Source: Mariniflexile sp. AS56 (GTDB lineage Bacteria > Bacteroidota > Bacteroidia > Flavobacteriales > Flavobacteriaceae). Taken from it: 64,000 nt of DNA. Position 1 is the first letter of the stretch; each line of letters begins with the position of its first letter. The notes under the pieces were generated by a model, which searched no databases, was not told where the DNA came from, and was given only the letters and a program-made list of their open reading frames with translations. This document shows, one piece after another, positions 26,036 through 37,027 of the stretch. Position numbers and translations under genes: made by a program. The stretch is taken from contig NZ_JAUPED010000004.1 of the NCBI RefSeq assembly GCF_030552475.1, positions 273,073 to 337,072 on the forward strand, given 5' to 3'.

Positions 26036-27377
26036 GGCTAAATTTATTTTTAATATGTTTTACCTCTTCACCAATATCGCCAGCACCAATGGTTAGTACT
26101 ATTTGAGCATCACTAGCTTCTATTTTTTGCAATAAATCAACCTTACTAATTAGTTGCTTATTTTCATTGGTCATTTTACTTAATAACCATGCAGAATCGA
26201 CCCCTTCCATAGGCAACTCTCTAGCTGGATAAATATCCAACAACAACACCTCATCAAACTGAGACAAACTTTTCGCGAAATCGTCAATAAAATCGCGGGT
26301 TCTACTAAATAAATGTGGCTGAAAGATAGCTAACACCTTTTTGCCTGGATACATTTCTCGAACTGCCTGATGCACCGCATTAATTTCTTCTGGGTGATGG
26401 GCATAATCATCTATATAAACGAAATCATCTGTTTTAATATGATATGTAAATCGACGCTTCACCCCTTTAAAAGACTCTAAAGCTTTGGCGAGCTGCTGGT
26501 GAGAGCAACCATATTCTACAGCCATCGCCAAGGCTATTAGTGCATTAGACAAATTATGTCTACCAGGTAGGTTAAATTGCAAATTCCCTAGAACCGCATT
26601 GGGGGTCTTCACATCAAAAATATAGCACCCATTTTCTATTTTTATATTTTGAACCGAATAATCGGAATCATCTTCTATACCATAAGTAATACCTTGAATT
26701 GGTAAACCGTTTCTAACAAACAGCTTTCCGTTAGGCTTCACTCTTTTTGAAAAATCTTCGAATGATTTTATTAATTCTGAAGCATCACCATAAATATCTA
26801 AATGATCGGCATCCATAGACGTTATGCACGCTAAATTTGGTGACAAGGTTAAAAATGAACGATCAAACTCATCTGCTTCAACTACTGAAACATCGGTGCC
26901 TTTCAGAATTAAATTGGAATTATAATTTTCACAAATACCACCTAAAAAGGCTGTTAATGGCACATCGCACTCATGCAACAAATGCCCCAAAATACTTGAA
27001 GTTGTTGTTTTTCCATGTGTACCTGCTACTGCTAAACAAAATGTGTTTTCAGTGATCAATCCTAAAATTTGAGACCTTTTTAATATTTGAAAATCATTTG
27101 TTTTGAAATATTCAAACTCTAAATGATTTTTAGGAATTGCAGGCGTATAAACCACCAAGGTGTTTTCTACATCTAAACAGTTTTGAGGAATATTTTTAAC
27201 CGCATCTTCAAAATGAATTTCAACACCTAAAGCCACTAAGCTATCTGTGATTTCAGTTGGCGTTTTATCGTAACCAGCCACCACCTTTCCGTTAGCAACA
27301 AAATAGCGCGCCAAAGCACTCATGCCAATACCGCCAATGCCAATAAAATATAGGTTATGTATCTTATTTAAATTCAT
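26025..27377 (-). CDS. murC: UDP-N-acetylmuramate--L-alanine ligase
   Basis: ATP-dependent cytoplasmic ligase adding L-alanine to UDP-MurNAc. The 450-residue protein has the N-terminal UDP-binding [18 protein letters not shown], the ATP P-loop [18 protein letters not shown] near residue 115, the Mur middle-domain motif [15 protein letters not shown] and the C-terminal domain start [17 protein letters not shown]. It overlaps murG by 4 bp and ftsQ by 11 bp, so translation is probably coupled along the cluster. Confidence 0.98.
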   Translation of the reverse strand: MNLNKIHNLYFIGIGGIGMSALARYFVANGKVVAGYDKTPTEITDSLVALGVEIHFEDAVKNIPQNCLDVENTLVVYTPAIPKNHLEFEYFKTNDFQILKRSQILGLITENTFCLAVAGTHGKTTTSSILGHLLHECDVPLTAFLGGICENYNSNLILKGTDVSVVEADEFDRSFLTLSPNLACITSMDADHLDIYGDASELIKSFEDFSKRVKPNGKLFVRNGLPIQGITYGIEDDSDYSVQNIKIENGCYIFDVKTPNAVLGNLQFNLPGRHNLSNALIALAMAVEYGCSHQQLAKALESFKGVKRRFTYHIKTDDFVYIDDYAHHPEEINAVHQAVREMYPGKKVLAIFQPHLFSRTRDFIDDFAKSLSQFDEVLLLDIYPARELPMEGVDSAWLLSKMTNENKQLISKVDLLQKIEASDAQIVLTIGAGDIGEEVKHIKNKFSLEN

Positions 27378-28474
27378 TTTTTTGTTTTAAGAAGTTTCTC
27401 AACTTCATCGGCTATTTGATTCGTAGCATCTACTAATGCTAACTTTTTTATATTATCTCCTAATTGCTTTTGCTTTTCTGTAGAAGCTACAAGCTGAGAA
27501 AATTTATTCTCAAAATCGGCATCTAAATCTTCCTCTTTAATAACCATCGCAGCTCCTTTATCTACAACAGCCATGGCATTTTTTGTTTGATGATCTTCCG
27601 CTACATTTGGCGAAGGCACAAAAATAACAGGCTTACCAACAATACAAAGCTCGGATACCGAACTAGCACCTGCTCTTGAAATCACAATATCAGCAGCTGC
27701 ATAAGCAAAGTCCATATTATTCAAAAACTCATAAACCTGCACGTTATTCGTGTTATTATAAATTTTATACTGGCTGTAATACAATTTGCCGCATTGCCAT
27801 ATAACTTGAACGTTTTGTGTATCTAAAAAGTCTAATTTTTTCTCAATTAATTGGTTAATTCGTCTAGACCCCAAACTACCGCCTAAAACCAAAAGCGTGT
27901 GTTTTCCATGTTTCAAATCGAAAAAGTTTTTAGCTTCTACCGTTTTCGACTCAATATCCAACAAACCTTTACGAACCGGGTTTCCTGTTTTTATTATTTT
28001 ATCCTTCGGAAAAAAACGTTCCAAACCATCATAAGCCACACAAATTTTTTGAGCTTTTTTCGAAAGCATCTTATTTGTAATACCTGGAAAGGAATTCTGT
28101 TCTTGTATTAAACAAGGCACCTTATAGGAAGCAGCCACCTGTAACAGCGGTCCGCTTGCAAAACCTCCTGTACCAATAGCCACATCGGGTTTAAACGACT
28201 TCACTATTTTTCGAGCATTCCAAAGACTACTAATTAACTTAAACGGAAACATTAAATTTTTTAAAGTTAGTTTCCGCTGAATTCCTGAAATCCAAAGTCC
28301 TTTGATTTCGTATCCCGCTTGCGGCACTTTTTCCATCTCCATTCTATCCTTTGCCCCAACAAATAAAAATTCAGCATCAGGAAACCGCGCCTTTAATTCG
28401 TTTGCAATAGCAATGGCTGGGTAGATATGACCACCCGTTCCGCCTCCAGACAATATGATTTTATAGTTACTCAT
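27374..28474 (-). CDS. murG: MurG: lipid II-forming N-acetylglucosaminyltransferase
   Basis: GT28 family enzyme that transfers GlcNAc from UDP-GlcNAc to lipid I at the inner face of the membrane, giving lipid II. The 366-residue protein has the N-terminal glycine loop [19 protein letters not shown], the second loop [14 protein letters not shown] and the donor-site pattern [36 protein letters not shown]. It follows ftsW directly (stop and start adjoin) and overlaps murC. Confidence 0.98.
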   Translation of the reverse strand: MSNYKIILSGGGTGGHIYPAIAIANELKARFPDAEFLFVGAKDRMEMEKVPQAGYEIKGLWISGIQRKLTLKNLMFPFKLISSLWNARKIVKSFKPDVAIGTGGFASGPLLQVAASYKVPCLIQEQNSFPGITNKMLSKKAQKICVAYDGLERFFPKDKIIKTGNPVRKGLLDIESKTVEAKNFFDLKHGKHTLLVLGGSLGSRRINQLIEKKLDFLDTQNVQVIWQCGKLYYSQYKIYNNTNNVQVYEFLNNMDFAYAAADIVISRAGASSVSELCIVGKPVIFVPSPNVAEDHQTKNAMAVVDKGAAMVIKEEDLDADFENKFSQLVASTEKQKQLGDNIKKLALVDATNQIADEVEKLLKTKK

Positions 28475-29668
28475 TTATAAAGCTTCGCTTAATATTTCTA
28501 ACGGATTATCTTCAACACTTTCTTGTTCTTTCATTTCCTCTCGCTTCGCACTTACACTTAGTATAATTCCTAAGGCTAAGCAAGTCATCCAAATAGAGGT
28601 TCCTCCACTACTTACTAAAGGCAAGGTTTGCCCTGTAACAGGAAACAACTCCACGGCCACAGCCATATTTATAAGGGCCTGAAAAACTATAGGCAGTCCA
28701 ACACCCACCACTATTAGTTTACCAAAAACGGTATCCGATTTTTGTGCCACAATAACAATTCTAAACAATAACCACATGTACAATACCATGATAAAAAAAC
28801 CGCCTACAATGCCATATTCTTCAATAATGATTGCAAAAATGAAATCGGATGACGATTGTGGTAAAAAATTCTTTTGAATACTTTTACCTGGACCAACACC
28901 AAAAATATCGCCCGAAGCAATCGCTATTTTAGCTTTTTCAATTTGATAATCGGCCTCTGTATCTTCATCATTAGAATAATTCTTAATTCTATTTTCCCAA
29001 GTTTCTACTTTAACACTTAATGGACCGGTTGTTAATTTGGCAACCATTATAAAAAGTACCAACCCAACTAAACCAATCCCTAAAATAACACCCATATAAC
29101 GCATGGGATATCCGCCTAAAAAAACCAAAATCATCACCATTAAAAACATAATAGCAGTGGTTGAAAAATTCGACGGAAGTATTAAAGCCAAAATCATGAA
29201 CACAGGTGCCCACAAAGGTAAAATGGAACTTTTAAACGTAATCTCCTTGTCTTTAATTTTAGACATGTATCGTGCCACATAAATCATAAGCACCACAGAT
29301 GCTAAAGTGGACGTTTGAAACGACACACCTACTATTGGTATTTGTATCCATCGACTCGCACTCGCCCCTTCAATAGTGGTTCCCTGCAACATCGTAATAC
29401 CCAATAACACTAACACGATAGGAATCATCACTAACGATAAACCTTTAAAATATCTATACGGTATTTTATGAACACCATACATAATAGCAAACCCTAAAGC
29501 CAAATGCACTAAATGTTTAATAAAAAAGGTAAAGGTATTGCCACCAACGCTTCTATACGCTAAATTACTGGCAGCACTATACACGGGCAAAAACGACACA
29601 ATTGCCAACAATGCAACTATTGCCCAAATTAACCTATCGCCTTTTATGTTATTAAATAGTGTTTGCAT
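28475..29668 (-). CDS. ftsW: FtsW: SEDS-family septal peptidoglycan polymerase
   Basis: Multi-span (about ten helices) SEDS glycosyltransferase polymerising lipid II at the septum, working with the class b PBP encoded upstream in the same cluster. The 397 residues show family features: DRLIWAIVALLAIVSFLPVYSA start, the conserved GVHKIPYRYFKG region, KAKIAIASGDIFGVGPGKSI and DFIFAIIIEEYGIVGG with ALINMAVAVELFPVTGQTLPLVSSGGTS (in two parts). Context between murD and murG separates FtsW from the elongation paralogue RodA. Confidence 0.96.
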   Translation of the reverse strand: MQTLFNNIKGDRLIWAIVALLAIVSFLPVYSAASNLAYRSVGGNTFTFFIKHLVHLALGFAIMYGVHKIPYRYFKGLSLVMIPIVLVLLGITMLQGTTIEGASASRWIQIPIVGVSFQTSTLASVVLMIYVARYMSKIKDKEITFKSSILPLWAPVFMILALILPSNFSTTAIMFLMVMILVFLGGYPMRYMGVILGIGLVGLVLFIMVAKLTTGPLSVKVETWENRIKNYSNDEDTEADYQIEKAKIAIASGDIFGVGPGKSIQKNFLPQSSSDFIFAIIIEEYGIVGGFFIMVLYMWLLFRIVIVAQKSDTVFGKLIVVGVGLPIVFQALINMAVAVELFPVTGQTLPLVSSGGTSIWMTCLALGIILSVSAKREEMKEQESVEDNPLEILSEAL

Positions 29669-29692
29669 TTCTTATTCCTTCTCAGGGATTTG

Positions 29693-31024
29693 TTACAGAT
29701 TTCTTACTGCTTCTTTAAATTGACGTCCTCTATCTTCATAGCTTTCGAATAAATCGAAACTTGCACAAGCTGGTGACAACAATACATTATCTCCTGCTTC
29801 TGCTAATTTGTAAGCTATTTTTATGGCTTCAGACATTGATTGAGTTTCTACAACCGTATCAACCATACCCCCAAAGGCAGTCATCAATTTTTCGTTATCT
29901 ACGCCTAAACAAATAATCGCTTTTACTTTTTCATTTACAAATGAAAATAATTCAGCGTAATTATTCCCTTTGTCTACACCTCCAACAATCCAAACAGTTG
30001 GCGCATCCATGCTTTCTAAAGCATAATACGTCGCATTAACGTTAGTTGCTTTGGAATCGTTTATGTACTGAACCTTGTTAATTTTAAGCACTTGCTCTAA
30101 ACGGTGCTCCACCCCTTGAAAATTCTCAAGGCTTTCGCGAATAGTTTGTTTTCTAATTTTTAATAAATGCGCTACAGTAGAAGCTGCCATGGCATTTTTA
30201 ACATTGTGTTTTCCTTCTAAAGTAAGGCTAGTTGTTGGCATAATTATTTTATTGTTATCTATTGTTATTATTATATTCTCTTTATCTAAATACGCACCGT
30301 TTTCTATGGTTTTAACCAATGAAAATGGCAATAATGTGGATTGAACCGGGTGTTTCTCTAACCAATCTGTTAACACTGCATCATCAGCATCATAAATCAA
30401 ATAATCATCTTTTGTTTGATTTTCTGCTACTCTGAATTTGGAAGCTATATAGTTTTCAAACTTGTAATCATATCGATCTAAGTGATCGGGTGAAATATTA
30501 GTGATTACCGCTATTTTCGGTTTAAAATCAACAATATCATCTAACTGAAAACTGCTAATCTCCAACACGTAATTTGGATACTCTTTTTCCAGAATTTGTT
30601 TTGCAAAACTGTCGCCAATATTACCCGCCAACCCTACTTCCAACTCACCTTTTAAAAGATGATGCGTTAAGGTTGCTGTTGTTGTTTTACCATTACTTCC
30701 TGTAATTCCTACAATTGTTGCGTTGGTATATTTAGAAGCAAATTCAATTTCTGACACCACTAAAATCCCTTGCTCACGAATTTGTTTTACCAAAGGCGCT
30801 TTATCAGGAATTCCAGGGCTTTTCATTACGATGTCGGCATTTAGAATTTTTACTTCCGTATGCGTTTCAGCTTCCCATTCAATCTCATTATGTATAAGAA
30901 CTTGTTTGTACTTTTCTTTTATTTTCCCCTTATCGGAAACAAAAACATCGAATCCTTTCGCCTTTCCTAAAAGTGCTGTTCCTACACCACTTTCACCTCC
31001 ACCAAGAATGACTAATCGCTTCAT
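29693..31024 (-). CDS. murD: UDP-N-acetylmuramoyl-L-alanine--D-glutamate ligase
   Basis: Adds D-glutamate to UDP-MurNAc-L-Ala in the cytoplasm. The 443-residue Mur ligase has the N-terminal VILGGGESGVGTALLGK, the P-loop GITGSNGKTTTATLTHH (about residue 112), NISPDHLDRYDYKFENY and the C-terminal domain NDSKATNVNATYYALES. It starts exactly after mraY (stop of mraY at 31025) and is 24 bp from ftsW. Confidence 0.98.
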   Translation of the reverse strand: MKRLVILGGGESGVGTALLGKAKGFDVFVSDKGKIKEKYKQVLIHNEIEWEAETHTEVKILNADIVMKSPGIPDKAPLVKQIREQGILVVSEIEFASKYTNATIVGITGSNGKTTTATLTHHLLKGELEVGLAGNIGDSFAKQILEKEYPNYVLEISSFQLDDIVDFKPKIAVITNISPDHLDRYDYKFENYIASKFRVAENQTKDDYLIYDADDAVLTDWLEKHPVQSTLLPFSLVKTIENGAYLDKENIIITIDNNKIIMPTTSLTLEGKHNVKNAMAASTVAHLLKIRKQTIRESLENFQGVEHRLEQVLKINKVQYINDSKATNVNATYYALESMDAPTVWIVGGVDKGNNYAELFSFVNEKVKAIICLGVDNEKLMTAFGGMVDTVVETQSMSEAIKIAYKLAEAGDNVLLSPACASFDLFESYEDRGRQFKEAVRNL

Positions 31025-32266
31025 CTATCTAATTTTCAATGTAACGATGGATAGAATAGCTAGTAAAATACCAACAATCCAAAATCGAGTTACAATTTTA
31101 CTTTCGTGATATCCTGATTTTTGATAATGATGATGCAACGGCGACATTTTAAAAATACGCCGACCTTCACCAAACTTCTTCTTGGTATACTTAAACCAAC
31201 TTACCTGCATCACTACCGATAAGTTTTCGGCCAAAAATATTCCACACAGCACCGGTATCAACCATTCTTTACGCACGGCGATTGCTATAACAGCTATAAT
31301 TCCACCAATTGTTAAACTCCCCGTATCTCCCATAAAAACAGAAGCCGGATAGGTATTGTACCATAAAAAACCAATAAGCGCTCCCACAAAAGCAGCGATA
31401 TAAATGGTGATTTCCTCCACCCTCGGGATATACATGATATTGAGATAATCTGAAAAAATAATATTACCAGACACCCATGCAAAAATCCCTAAAGTAAGCA
31501 CGATAATCGCGGAGGTTCCCGCCGCCAAACCATCGATACCATCGGTAAGATTGGCACCATTTGAAACTGCGGTGATAATAAATATGGAAACAATTATAAA
31601 AATTACCCAGCCATAATCTTTCAAACTCGGACTTACCCAAGTTAAGATATCAGCATAATCAAACTCATTACCTTTTACAAAAGGAATGGTCGTTTTAGTT
31701 GATTTCATTTCTTCTTCAAAAAACTTAGTGGGAGACACATTAGGATCTTCAGACAGCATTTGTTGACGCACTTCTACTGGCAATTTTTCCTTTATAGTTA
31801 CATTCGGGTTGAAATACAAAGTTGCTCCAACAATGATACCTAAACCAACCTGCCCAAGCACTTTAAAACGCCCTTTTAAACCTTCTTTATCTTTCTTGAA
31901 TTTTTTAATATAGTCATCTATAAAACCGATAACACCCATCCAAAGTGTAGTGATGATCAATAAAATGATATAAACATTATCTAATTTTGAAAGTAGAAAT
32001 ACAGGAATCAAGGTTGCCAATATGATAATAACACCACCCATTGTTGGCGTACCTGCTTTTTCTTGTTGCCCTTCTAAACCTAAATCTCTAATAGTTTCAC
32101 CTACTTGTTGCTTCTGTAAAAAACGAATGATGCGTTTTCCATAAATAGTAGAAATTAACAACGACAAAATCATAGCAGCAGCAGCCCTAAAGGTTATAAA
32201 ACCAAAAAGAGACGCTCCAGGAATCTGGAATTGCTTTTCTAAATAATCAAATAGGTAATACAGCAT
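31025..32266 (-). CDS. mraY: Phospho-N-acetylmuramoyl-pentapeptide-transferase
   Basis: Integral membrane enzyme that joins UDP-MurNAc-pentapeptide to undecaprenyl phosphate, making lipid I. Motifs: the family segment [18 protein letters not shown], the catalytic aspartates in [20 protein letters not shown], the [12 protein letters not shown] signature and the metal/nucleotide-binding [12 protein letters not shown], ending in the histidine cluster [12 protein letters not shown]. It is 413 residues long, about 50 more than E. coli MraY, because of a hydrophilic insertion (roughly residues 160-205) that I know from other Bacteroidota. Confidence 0.98.
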   Translation of the reverse strand: MLYYLFDYLEKQFQIPGASLFGFITFRAAAAMILSLLISTIYGKRIIRFLQKQQVGETIRDLGLEGQQEKAGTPTMGGVIIILATLIPVFLLSKLDNVYIILLIITTLWMGVIGFIDDYIKKFKKDKEGLKGRFKVLGQVGLGIIVGATLYFNPNVTIKEKLPVEVRQQMLSEDPNVSPTKFFEEEMKSTKTTIPFVKGNEFDYADILTWVSPSLKDYGWVIFIIVSIFIITAVSNGANLTDGIDGLAAGTSAIIVLTLGIFAWVSGNIIFSDYLNIMYIPRVEEITIYIAAFVGALIGFLWYNTYPASVFMGDTGSLTIGGIIAVIAIAVRKEWLIPVLCGIFLAENLSVVMQVSWFKYTKKKFGEGRRIFKMSPLHHHYQKSGYHESKIVTRFWIVGILLAILSIVTLKIR

Positions 32267-32287
32267 TTGGTTATCGTTTATTTATTA

Positions 32288-33751
32288 TTATTTATTTAAT
32301 TGATTTAAAAAGTCTTGCACTATTTTAAAGTCATCAAAATCAAATCGCTCTCCTTTAATCTCTTGGTACGTTTCATGTCCTTTTCCTGCGATTAGGATAA
32401 TATCATTGGGCTGCGCCATTTGGCATGCCGTTCTAATAGCCTGAAGCCTATCTGTAATAGTGAGTGTCTTTTTATAATTTTGAGGCTCTACCCCTTTTTC
32501 AATCTCTTTTAAAATCGTTTCTGGTTCTTCACTTCGTGGATTATCACTTGTAAAAATCACCTTAGTACTTAAAGCCGTTGCAATGTGTCCCATTTTTGGG
32601 CGCTTGGTTTTATCTCTATCACCACCACAACCAACAACGGTAATTAATTCTTCGTTTTTTGTACGGATACTATTAATAGTTTCTAATACATTTTTCAAAG
32701 CATCAGGCGTATGTGCATAATCTACAATAGCCGTTACTTTTTCAGTTGAAATAACATATTGAAAACGTCCACTTACACTTTCCAATTCACTTATCAAACG
32801 TAGAACCTCTACCTTTTCAAGACCTAATAATTCCGCTGTAGCGTAAATAGCCAAAATATTGTAAGCATTAAAATTTCCAATAAGTCGCGTCCAAACCTCT
32901 GCATCATTAATCTTTAGCAATAATCCGCTAAATTGATTTTCTAAAATTTGAGCCTTATAATCTGCATAGCTTTTTAAGGCATAGGTATATTTACGTGCTT
33001 TAGAATTTTGCAGCATCACCATACCATTCTTATCATCTAAATTCACAAGCGCAAATGCCTTTTCAGGAAGTGCATCAAAAAACTTTTTCTTCACATCTCG
33101 GTATTCTGCAAATGTGTTGTGATAATCTAAATGATCATGTGTTAAATTGGTGAAAATGCCTCCTTCAAAATGCAAGCCTTCTGTTCTCGACTGATGAATA
33201 CCGTGCGAACTCACTTCCATAAAGCAAAACTCAACACCTTCCGCATTCATTAATTGCAAATACTTGTTAATAGTTAAAGAATCGGGCGTGGTATGTGTTG
33301 CTTTATATTCTTTAGTGTTAACCATGATTTTCACGGTAGATAGCAAACCAACTTTATAACCTGCTTTTTTGAATAATTGATACAACAAACTAGCAACCGT
33401 CGTTTTTCCGTTTGTACCGGTAACACCTACTAACTTTAAATTCCCAGACGGGTTTTCATAATAATTTGAAGCCATAATCGCTAAGGCTTTACTTGTATTA
33501 TCAACCTCCAAATACGTAACACCTTCCACTAACTTCTCAGGCATCACTTTACACACAACAGCTACTGCGCCTTGATTTATAGCCACATCGATAAACTTAT
33601 GACCATCTGAAACACTGCCTTTTATAGCTACAAACACATCGCCAGTCTTAATGTTTCTAGAATCGAAATCTAAAGCCGACACACTAACACCCGTAGAACC
33701 TACTACAGCATTTAGCGTTACCTTATATAATATGTCTTTTAATGCGATCAT
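32288..33751 (-). CDS. murE: UDP-MurNAc-tripeptide synthetase MurE
   Basis: Adds the third amino acid (meso-diaminopimelate in most Gram-negative bacteria) to UDP-MurNAc-L-Ala-D-Glu. The 487 residues contain the N-terminal DFDSRNIKTGDVFVAIKGS, the P-loop GVTGTNGKTTVASLLYQL, the carbamylated-lysine region and the C-terminal DYAHTPDALKNVLETI. The meso-DAP motif DNPR is visible as FTSDNPRSEEPETIL, which supports DAP rather than Lys as substrate. It overlaps the PBP gene by 4 bp; mraY follows after 21 bp. Confidence 0.98.
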   Translation of the reverse strand: MIALKDILYKVTLNAVVGSTGVSVSALDFDSRNIKTGDVFVAIKGSVSDGHKFIDVAINQGAVAVVCKVMPEKLVEGVTYLEVDNTSKALAIMASNYYENPSGNLKLVGVTGTNGKTTVASLLYQLFKKAGYKVGLLSTVKIMVNTKEYKATHTTPDSLTINKYLQLMNAEGVEFCFMEVSSHGIHQSRTEGLHFEGGIFTNLTHDHLDYHNTFAEYRDVKKKFFDALPEKAFALVNLDDKNGMVMLQNSKARKYTYALKSYADYKAQILENQFSGLLLKINDAEVWTRLIGNFNAYNILAIYATAELLGLEKVEVLRLISELESVSGRFQYVISTEKVTAIVDYAHTPDALKNVLETINSIRTKNEELITVVGCGGDRDKTKRPKMGHIATALSTKVIFTSDNPRSEEPETILKEIEKGVEPQNYKKTLTITDRLQAIRTACQMAQPNDIILIAGKGHETYQEIKGERFDFDDFKIVQDFLNQLNK

Positions 33752-35760
33752 GAAGCTTTTAAAATAACTACTTGATTAGTCTTTAATTTTATATTCTGTT
33801 CGATGGATTGTTTTGTAACAACACCATTCCCTAATAATTTCACTTTTACTTTCACCTGCATATTTTCCAAAAGAGCTAAAGCATCCATAGCTGGCAATCC
33901 AACCACATTTGGCATAATTGTTTTATAGGTTTGCGCGGTTTTATAAAAATTCTCATATTCCGTTTCTACGGAAGCTACTCGAACATTTAGAGAACTCACC
34001 TCATCTATAATAGGTGTATCTGTAAATATTTTTTGAGCAATTTTTTTAAACACAGGCCCTGATACATCTGCACCATAATACCCCACACTTTTATCAGGCT
34101 CATGAATAACCACAATACACGAATATTTAGGGTTTTCAGCAGGAAAATACCCAGCGAATGATGAGATATAACTTAACTTGTCCTTATTTGCATAATCTTT
34201 TTGACACGTCCCTGTTTTTCCAGCCATGGAGAAATTCTCAGAATACAACCTGTGTCCTGTTCCATGTTTTTTCTCAACCACATTCTTAAGCAGTTGTTTT
34301 ACTTTTGAAACCGTTTCTTTTGAACAAATCTCTTTGTTTATCACTTCCTTTTTAAAAGGCACTACCACATCATCAAACTCTCTCACCTCTCTTAAAAACT
34401 GAGGTTTCACCATTTCGCCATCGTTGGCAATCGCATTATAAAACGTTAAGGTTTGAAGCGGTGTAAAAGACACACCATAACCATAAGCCATCCACTGCAA
34501 TGCAATACCACTCCAACGTCCGTTTTTAATTCGCGGATCTGGAATAACAGGCATAGGCTCCCCTATAATAGGAAGGTCTAAATCATTATTCAGATTCATA
34601 GCATACAATCTATCGACAAACTTGCTTGGATTTTTACCATACGCTTTATCAATCGCTTTTACAATACCGGTGTTTGAAGACACCTCGAATGCTTTAGATA
34701 TGCTAATTTTACCATAACCACCATGATGCGAATCTCGAACCGATTTCCCGTAGAATTTTATAACACCATTTTCAGTATCAACCACATCACTCGTATCAAT
34801 CACTTTATCTTCAATGCCGGCTGTTAAAGCCATTAATTTAAAAGTAGATCCCGACTCATGCGATTCACCAACAGCATAATTCAAACGCTCGTAATAATAA
34901 CCATCACTGTTTCTTCCTAAGTTTGAAATAGCACGAATTTCGCCTGTTTTGGTTTCCATTACCACCACACAACCATGATCGGCTTTGTATTTTTCTAATT
35001 GCTCTAAAAGCGCATGGTGCGCAATATCTTGAATATTAACATCGATGGTTGTATACACATCATAACCGTTTTTAGGGTCAATTTCATTGGCATCGTTCAA
35101 GGGTTTCCACTGCCCTTTACCTATTTGCTGTTTTTTTCTCTGGCCATCGGTTCCGCGCAAATATTTAACCCCAAAAGCACCATCAATACCTGCTCGAGTT
35201 ACATTTCCTTTTTCATCAAAACGCTCATAACCAATGGAACGCTGCGCAATACCACCCATTGGATGTTCGCGCTTTGTGGTTTGCTCTACAATCAACCCAC
35301 CTTTAAATGCCCCCAGTTCTAATAATGGAAAACTGCGTAAACGGATATAATCTGAATACCCAACATTCCGCGCAATTAAGTAGTATCTATTTCTATTAGC
35401 ACGTGCTTTTCTAAGTTCGTTTTGATGATAGCCAGAAGGTTTTCCTGAATATTTTGAAAGTGAATCACTTAATGGTTTTACGTATTTCTCGAAAGTTTTT
35501 ACTGTAGGCGTCAAAGCATCAAACCTAAGATCGTATTTAGGAATGGATGTCGCCAATAAATTCCCTTTCACAGAATACACATTACCTCTATTTGCAGGAA
35601 TTACTACATTTCGAATAACACGCTCACTAGCCATCGCTTTATACTTATCGCCTTGAAAAAACTGAATACTAACCAATTTGAACGCCACGGCAAGCCCAAA
35701 GACGAACATACATCCTGCTACAAAATACAATCGGTTTAATATGCTTTTCTCGTTTATCAC
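33748..35760 (-). CDS. ftsI: Septal class b penicillin-binding protein (FtsI/PBP3) with PASTA domain
   Basis: Transpeptidase that crosslinks septal peptidoglycan with FtsW. A 670-residue bitopic protein: transmembrane helix about residues 12-30, dimerisation (pedestal) domain, transpeptidase domain with the three active-site motifs S305-T-F-K308, S361-S-N363 and K515-T-G, and a single C-terminal PASTA domain (about 613-668, beginning MPNVVGLPAMDALALLENMQ). E. coli FtsI lacks PASTA; Bacteroidota and Gram-positives often have it. It lies between ftsL and murE with 4-bp overlap to the latter. Confidence 0.96.
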   Translation of the reverse strand: MINEKSILNRLYFVAGCMFVFGLAVAFKLVSIQFFQGDKYKAMASERVIRNVVIPANRGNVYSVKGNLLATSIPKYDLRFDALTPTVKTFEKYVKPLSDSLSKYSGKPSGYHQNELRKARANRNRYYLIARNVGYSDYIRLRSFPLLELGAFKGGLIVEQTTKREHPMGGIAQRSIGYERFDEKGNVTRAGIDGAFGVKYLRGTDGQRKKQQIGKGQWKPLNDANEIDPKNGYDVYTTIDVNIQDIAHHALLEQLEKYKADHGCVVVMETKTGEIRAISNLGRNSDGYYYERLNYAVGESHESGSTFKLMALTAGIEDKVIDTSDVVDTENGVIKFYGKSVRDSHHGGYGKISISKAFEVSSNTGIVKAIDKAYGKNPSKFVDRLYAMNLNNDLDLPIIGEPMPVIPDPRIKNGRWSGIALQWMAYGYGVSFTPLQTLTFYNAIANDGEMVKPQFLREVREFDDVVVPFKKEVINKEICSKETVSKVKQLLKNVVEKKHGTGHRLYSENFSMAGKTGTCQKDYANKDKLSYISSFAGYFPAENPKYSCIVVIHEPDKSVGYYGADVSGPVFKKIAQKIFTDTPIIDEVSSLNVRVASVETEYENFYKTAQTYKTIMPNVVGLPAMDALALLENMQVKVKVKLLGNGVVTKQSIEQNIKLKTNQVVILKAS

Positions 35761-35772
35761 TAAGTTTCTGCG

Positions 35773-36090
35773 TTACTTTTGAGATTTTACTTTTATCTTT
35801 TTTGGCGGAATAACAGAAGGCTCTATGCCTTTTACCAGCATCACCTCCATGACATTCGATTCCATTTTTAACTTCATAAGCTTTGAACGACCATCTATAA
35901 AGGCAGAACGCATTTCGCTTACTTCATTTTTTAACCGCGCTATTTCATACACCTTTTTATCGGCACTATGTGAGCTCGCAATCATTACTATAGCTAAAGC
36001 CGAAATAAATATGATAAATCTCCAATTCTTAAAAGAGTCATCACTTACTAAAAAAGTGCCTTTTAATATTTTATAGATATTCGTTTTCAT
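35773..36090 (-). CDS. ftsL: FtsL-like divisome protein
   Basis: A 105-residue bitopic protein: cytoplasmic tail, one helix (FIIFISALAIVMIASSHSAD, about residues 25-44), then a coiled-coil-like stretch KVYEIARLKNEVSEMRSAFI and a basic end. Sequence similarity among FtsL proteins is weak, so the call rests on size, topology and position between rsmH and the septal PBP gene, where FtsL-type proteins are found. It likely forms a coiled-coil with a FtsB-type partner, activating FtsW/FtsI. Confidence 0.85.
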   Translation of the reverse strand: MKTNIYKILKGTFLVSDDSFKNWRFIIFISALAIVMIASSHSADKKVYEIARLKNEVSEMRSAFIDGRSKLMKLKMESNVMEVMLVKGIEPSVIPPKKIKVKSQK

Positions 36091-36130
36091 ATGATTAATT
36101 TCGGCTTCAACTACGATTAGTCACCTCTAA

Positions 36131-37027
36131 TTATATTTTTTCTGCAATACGAAGTTTTGCACTTCTTGCTCTACTATTTATTTTTACTTCTTCTTTTGAA
36201 GGCACTATCAATCCATTTACTTTTTTAAGGGGCACTTCAAAATTCCCATACATATCACGCTCTGGTTCCCCTTCAAACAAACCGTTTCTTATAAAACGTT
36301 TCACTAATCTATCTTCCAATGAGTGGTAAGAAATCAAACTTAATCGTCCAGATTCTTTTAAAATCTCAGGTGTTTGTTCTAAAAACTCTTTCAAAGCTTC
36401 AATTTCCTGATTCACCTCAATACGTATGGCTTGATAAATTTGAGCCAACACTTTATTTTCATGACGTGGTGGTAAAAACTTTTTTAACACCGCCTTCAAC
36501 TCTTCACTAGTAACAATAGGCTGCAACTCTCTATGCTCCACAATTAATTTTGCCATAGCAGGCGCTGCTCTTAATTCACCATATTGAAAAAACACTTGTT
36601 TTAATTGCTCTTCCTCATATTTATTAACCACTTGAAAAGCAGACAACACACTTTCTTGATTCATGCGCATATCTAAATTCGCTTCAAACCGTGTTGAAAA
36701 TCCGCGTTCAGCCACATCAAACTGATGCGAAGACACACCAAAATCAGCCAAAACACCATCCACTTTCTTCACACCATAAAATCTTAAAAAGCGTTTTATA
36801 TAGCGAAAGTTTTCATTTATCAATGTAAATCTCGAATCGTCAATGGCATTCTCAAGCGCATCTAAATCCTGATCAAAAGCAAACAACTTTCCTTTATCAC
36901 TAAGTCGTTTCAGTATTTCTTTACTGTGCCCACCACCACCAAAGGTGACATCGACATACACACCGTCTGGATTAATATTTAATCCATCAACAGTTTCTTT
37001 TAACAATACGGGGTTATGATATTCCAT
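36131..37027 (-). CDS. rsmH: 16S rRNA (cytosine1402-N4)-methyltransferase RsmH
   Basis: SAM-dependent enzyme methylating C1402 of 16S rRNA. The 298-residue protein starts MEYHNPVLLKETVDGL, carries the SAM loop VDVTFGGGGHSKEILKRL, the family segment GVLADFGVSSHQFDVAERGFS and the C-terminal SYHSLEDRLVKRFIRNG. The start chosen is the ATG at 37027, which overlaps the end of mraZ by 14 bp and matches the usual family N-terminus; the frame stays open to an ATG at 37039, adding MMKI. The mraZ-rsmH overlap suggests translational coupling. Confidence 0.97.
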   Translation of the reverse strand: MEYHNPVLLKETVDGLNINPDGVYVDVTFGGGGHSKEILKRLSDKGKLFAFDQDLDALENAIDDSRFTLINENFRYIKRFLRFYGVKKVDGVLADFGVSSHQFDVAERGFSTRFEANLDMRMNQESVLSAFQVVNKYEEEQLKQVFFQYGELRAAPAMAKLIVEHRELQPIVTSEELKAVLKKFLPPRHENKVLAQIYQAIRIEVNQEIEALKEFLEQTPEILKESGRLSLISYHSLEDRLVKRFIRNGLFEGEPERDMYGNFEVPLKKVNGLIVPSKEEVKINSRARSAKLRIAEKI

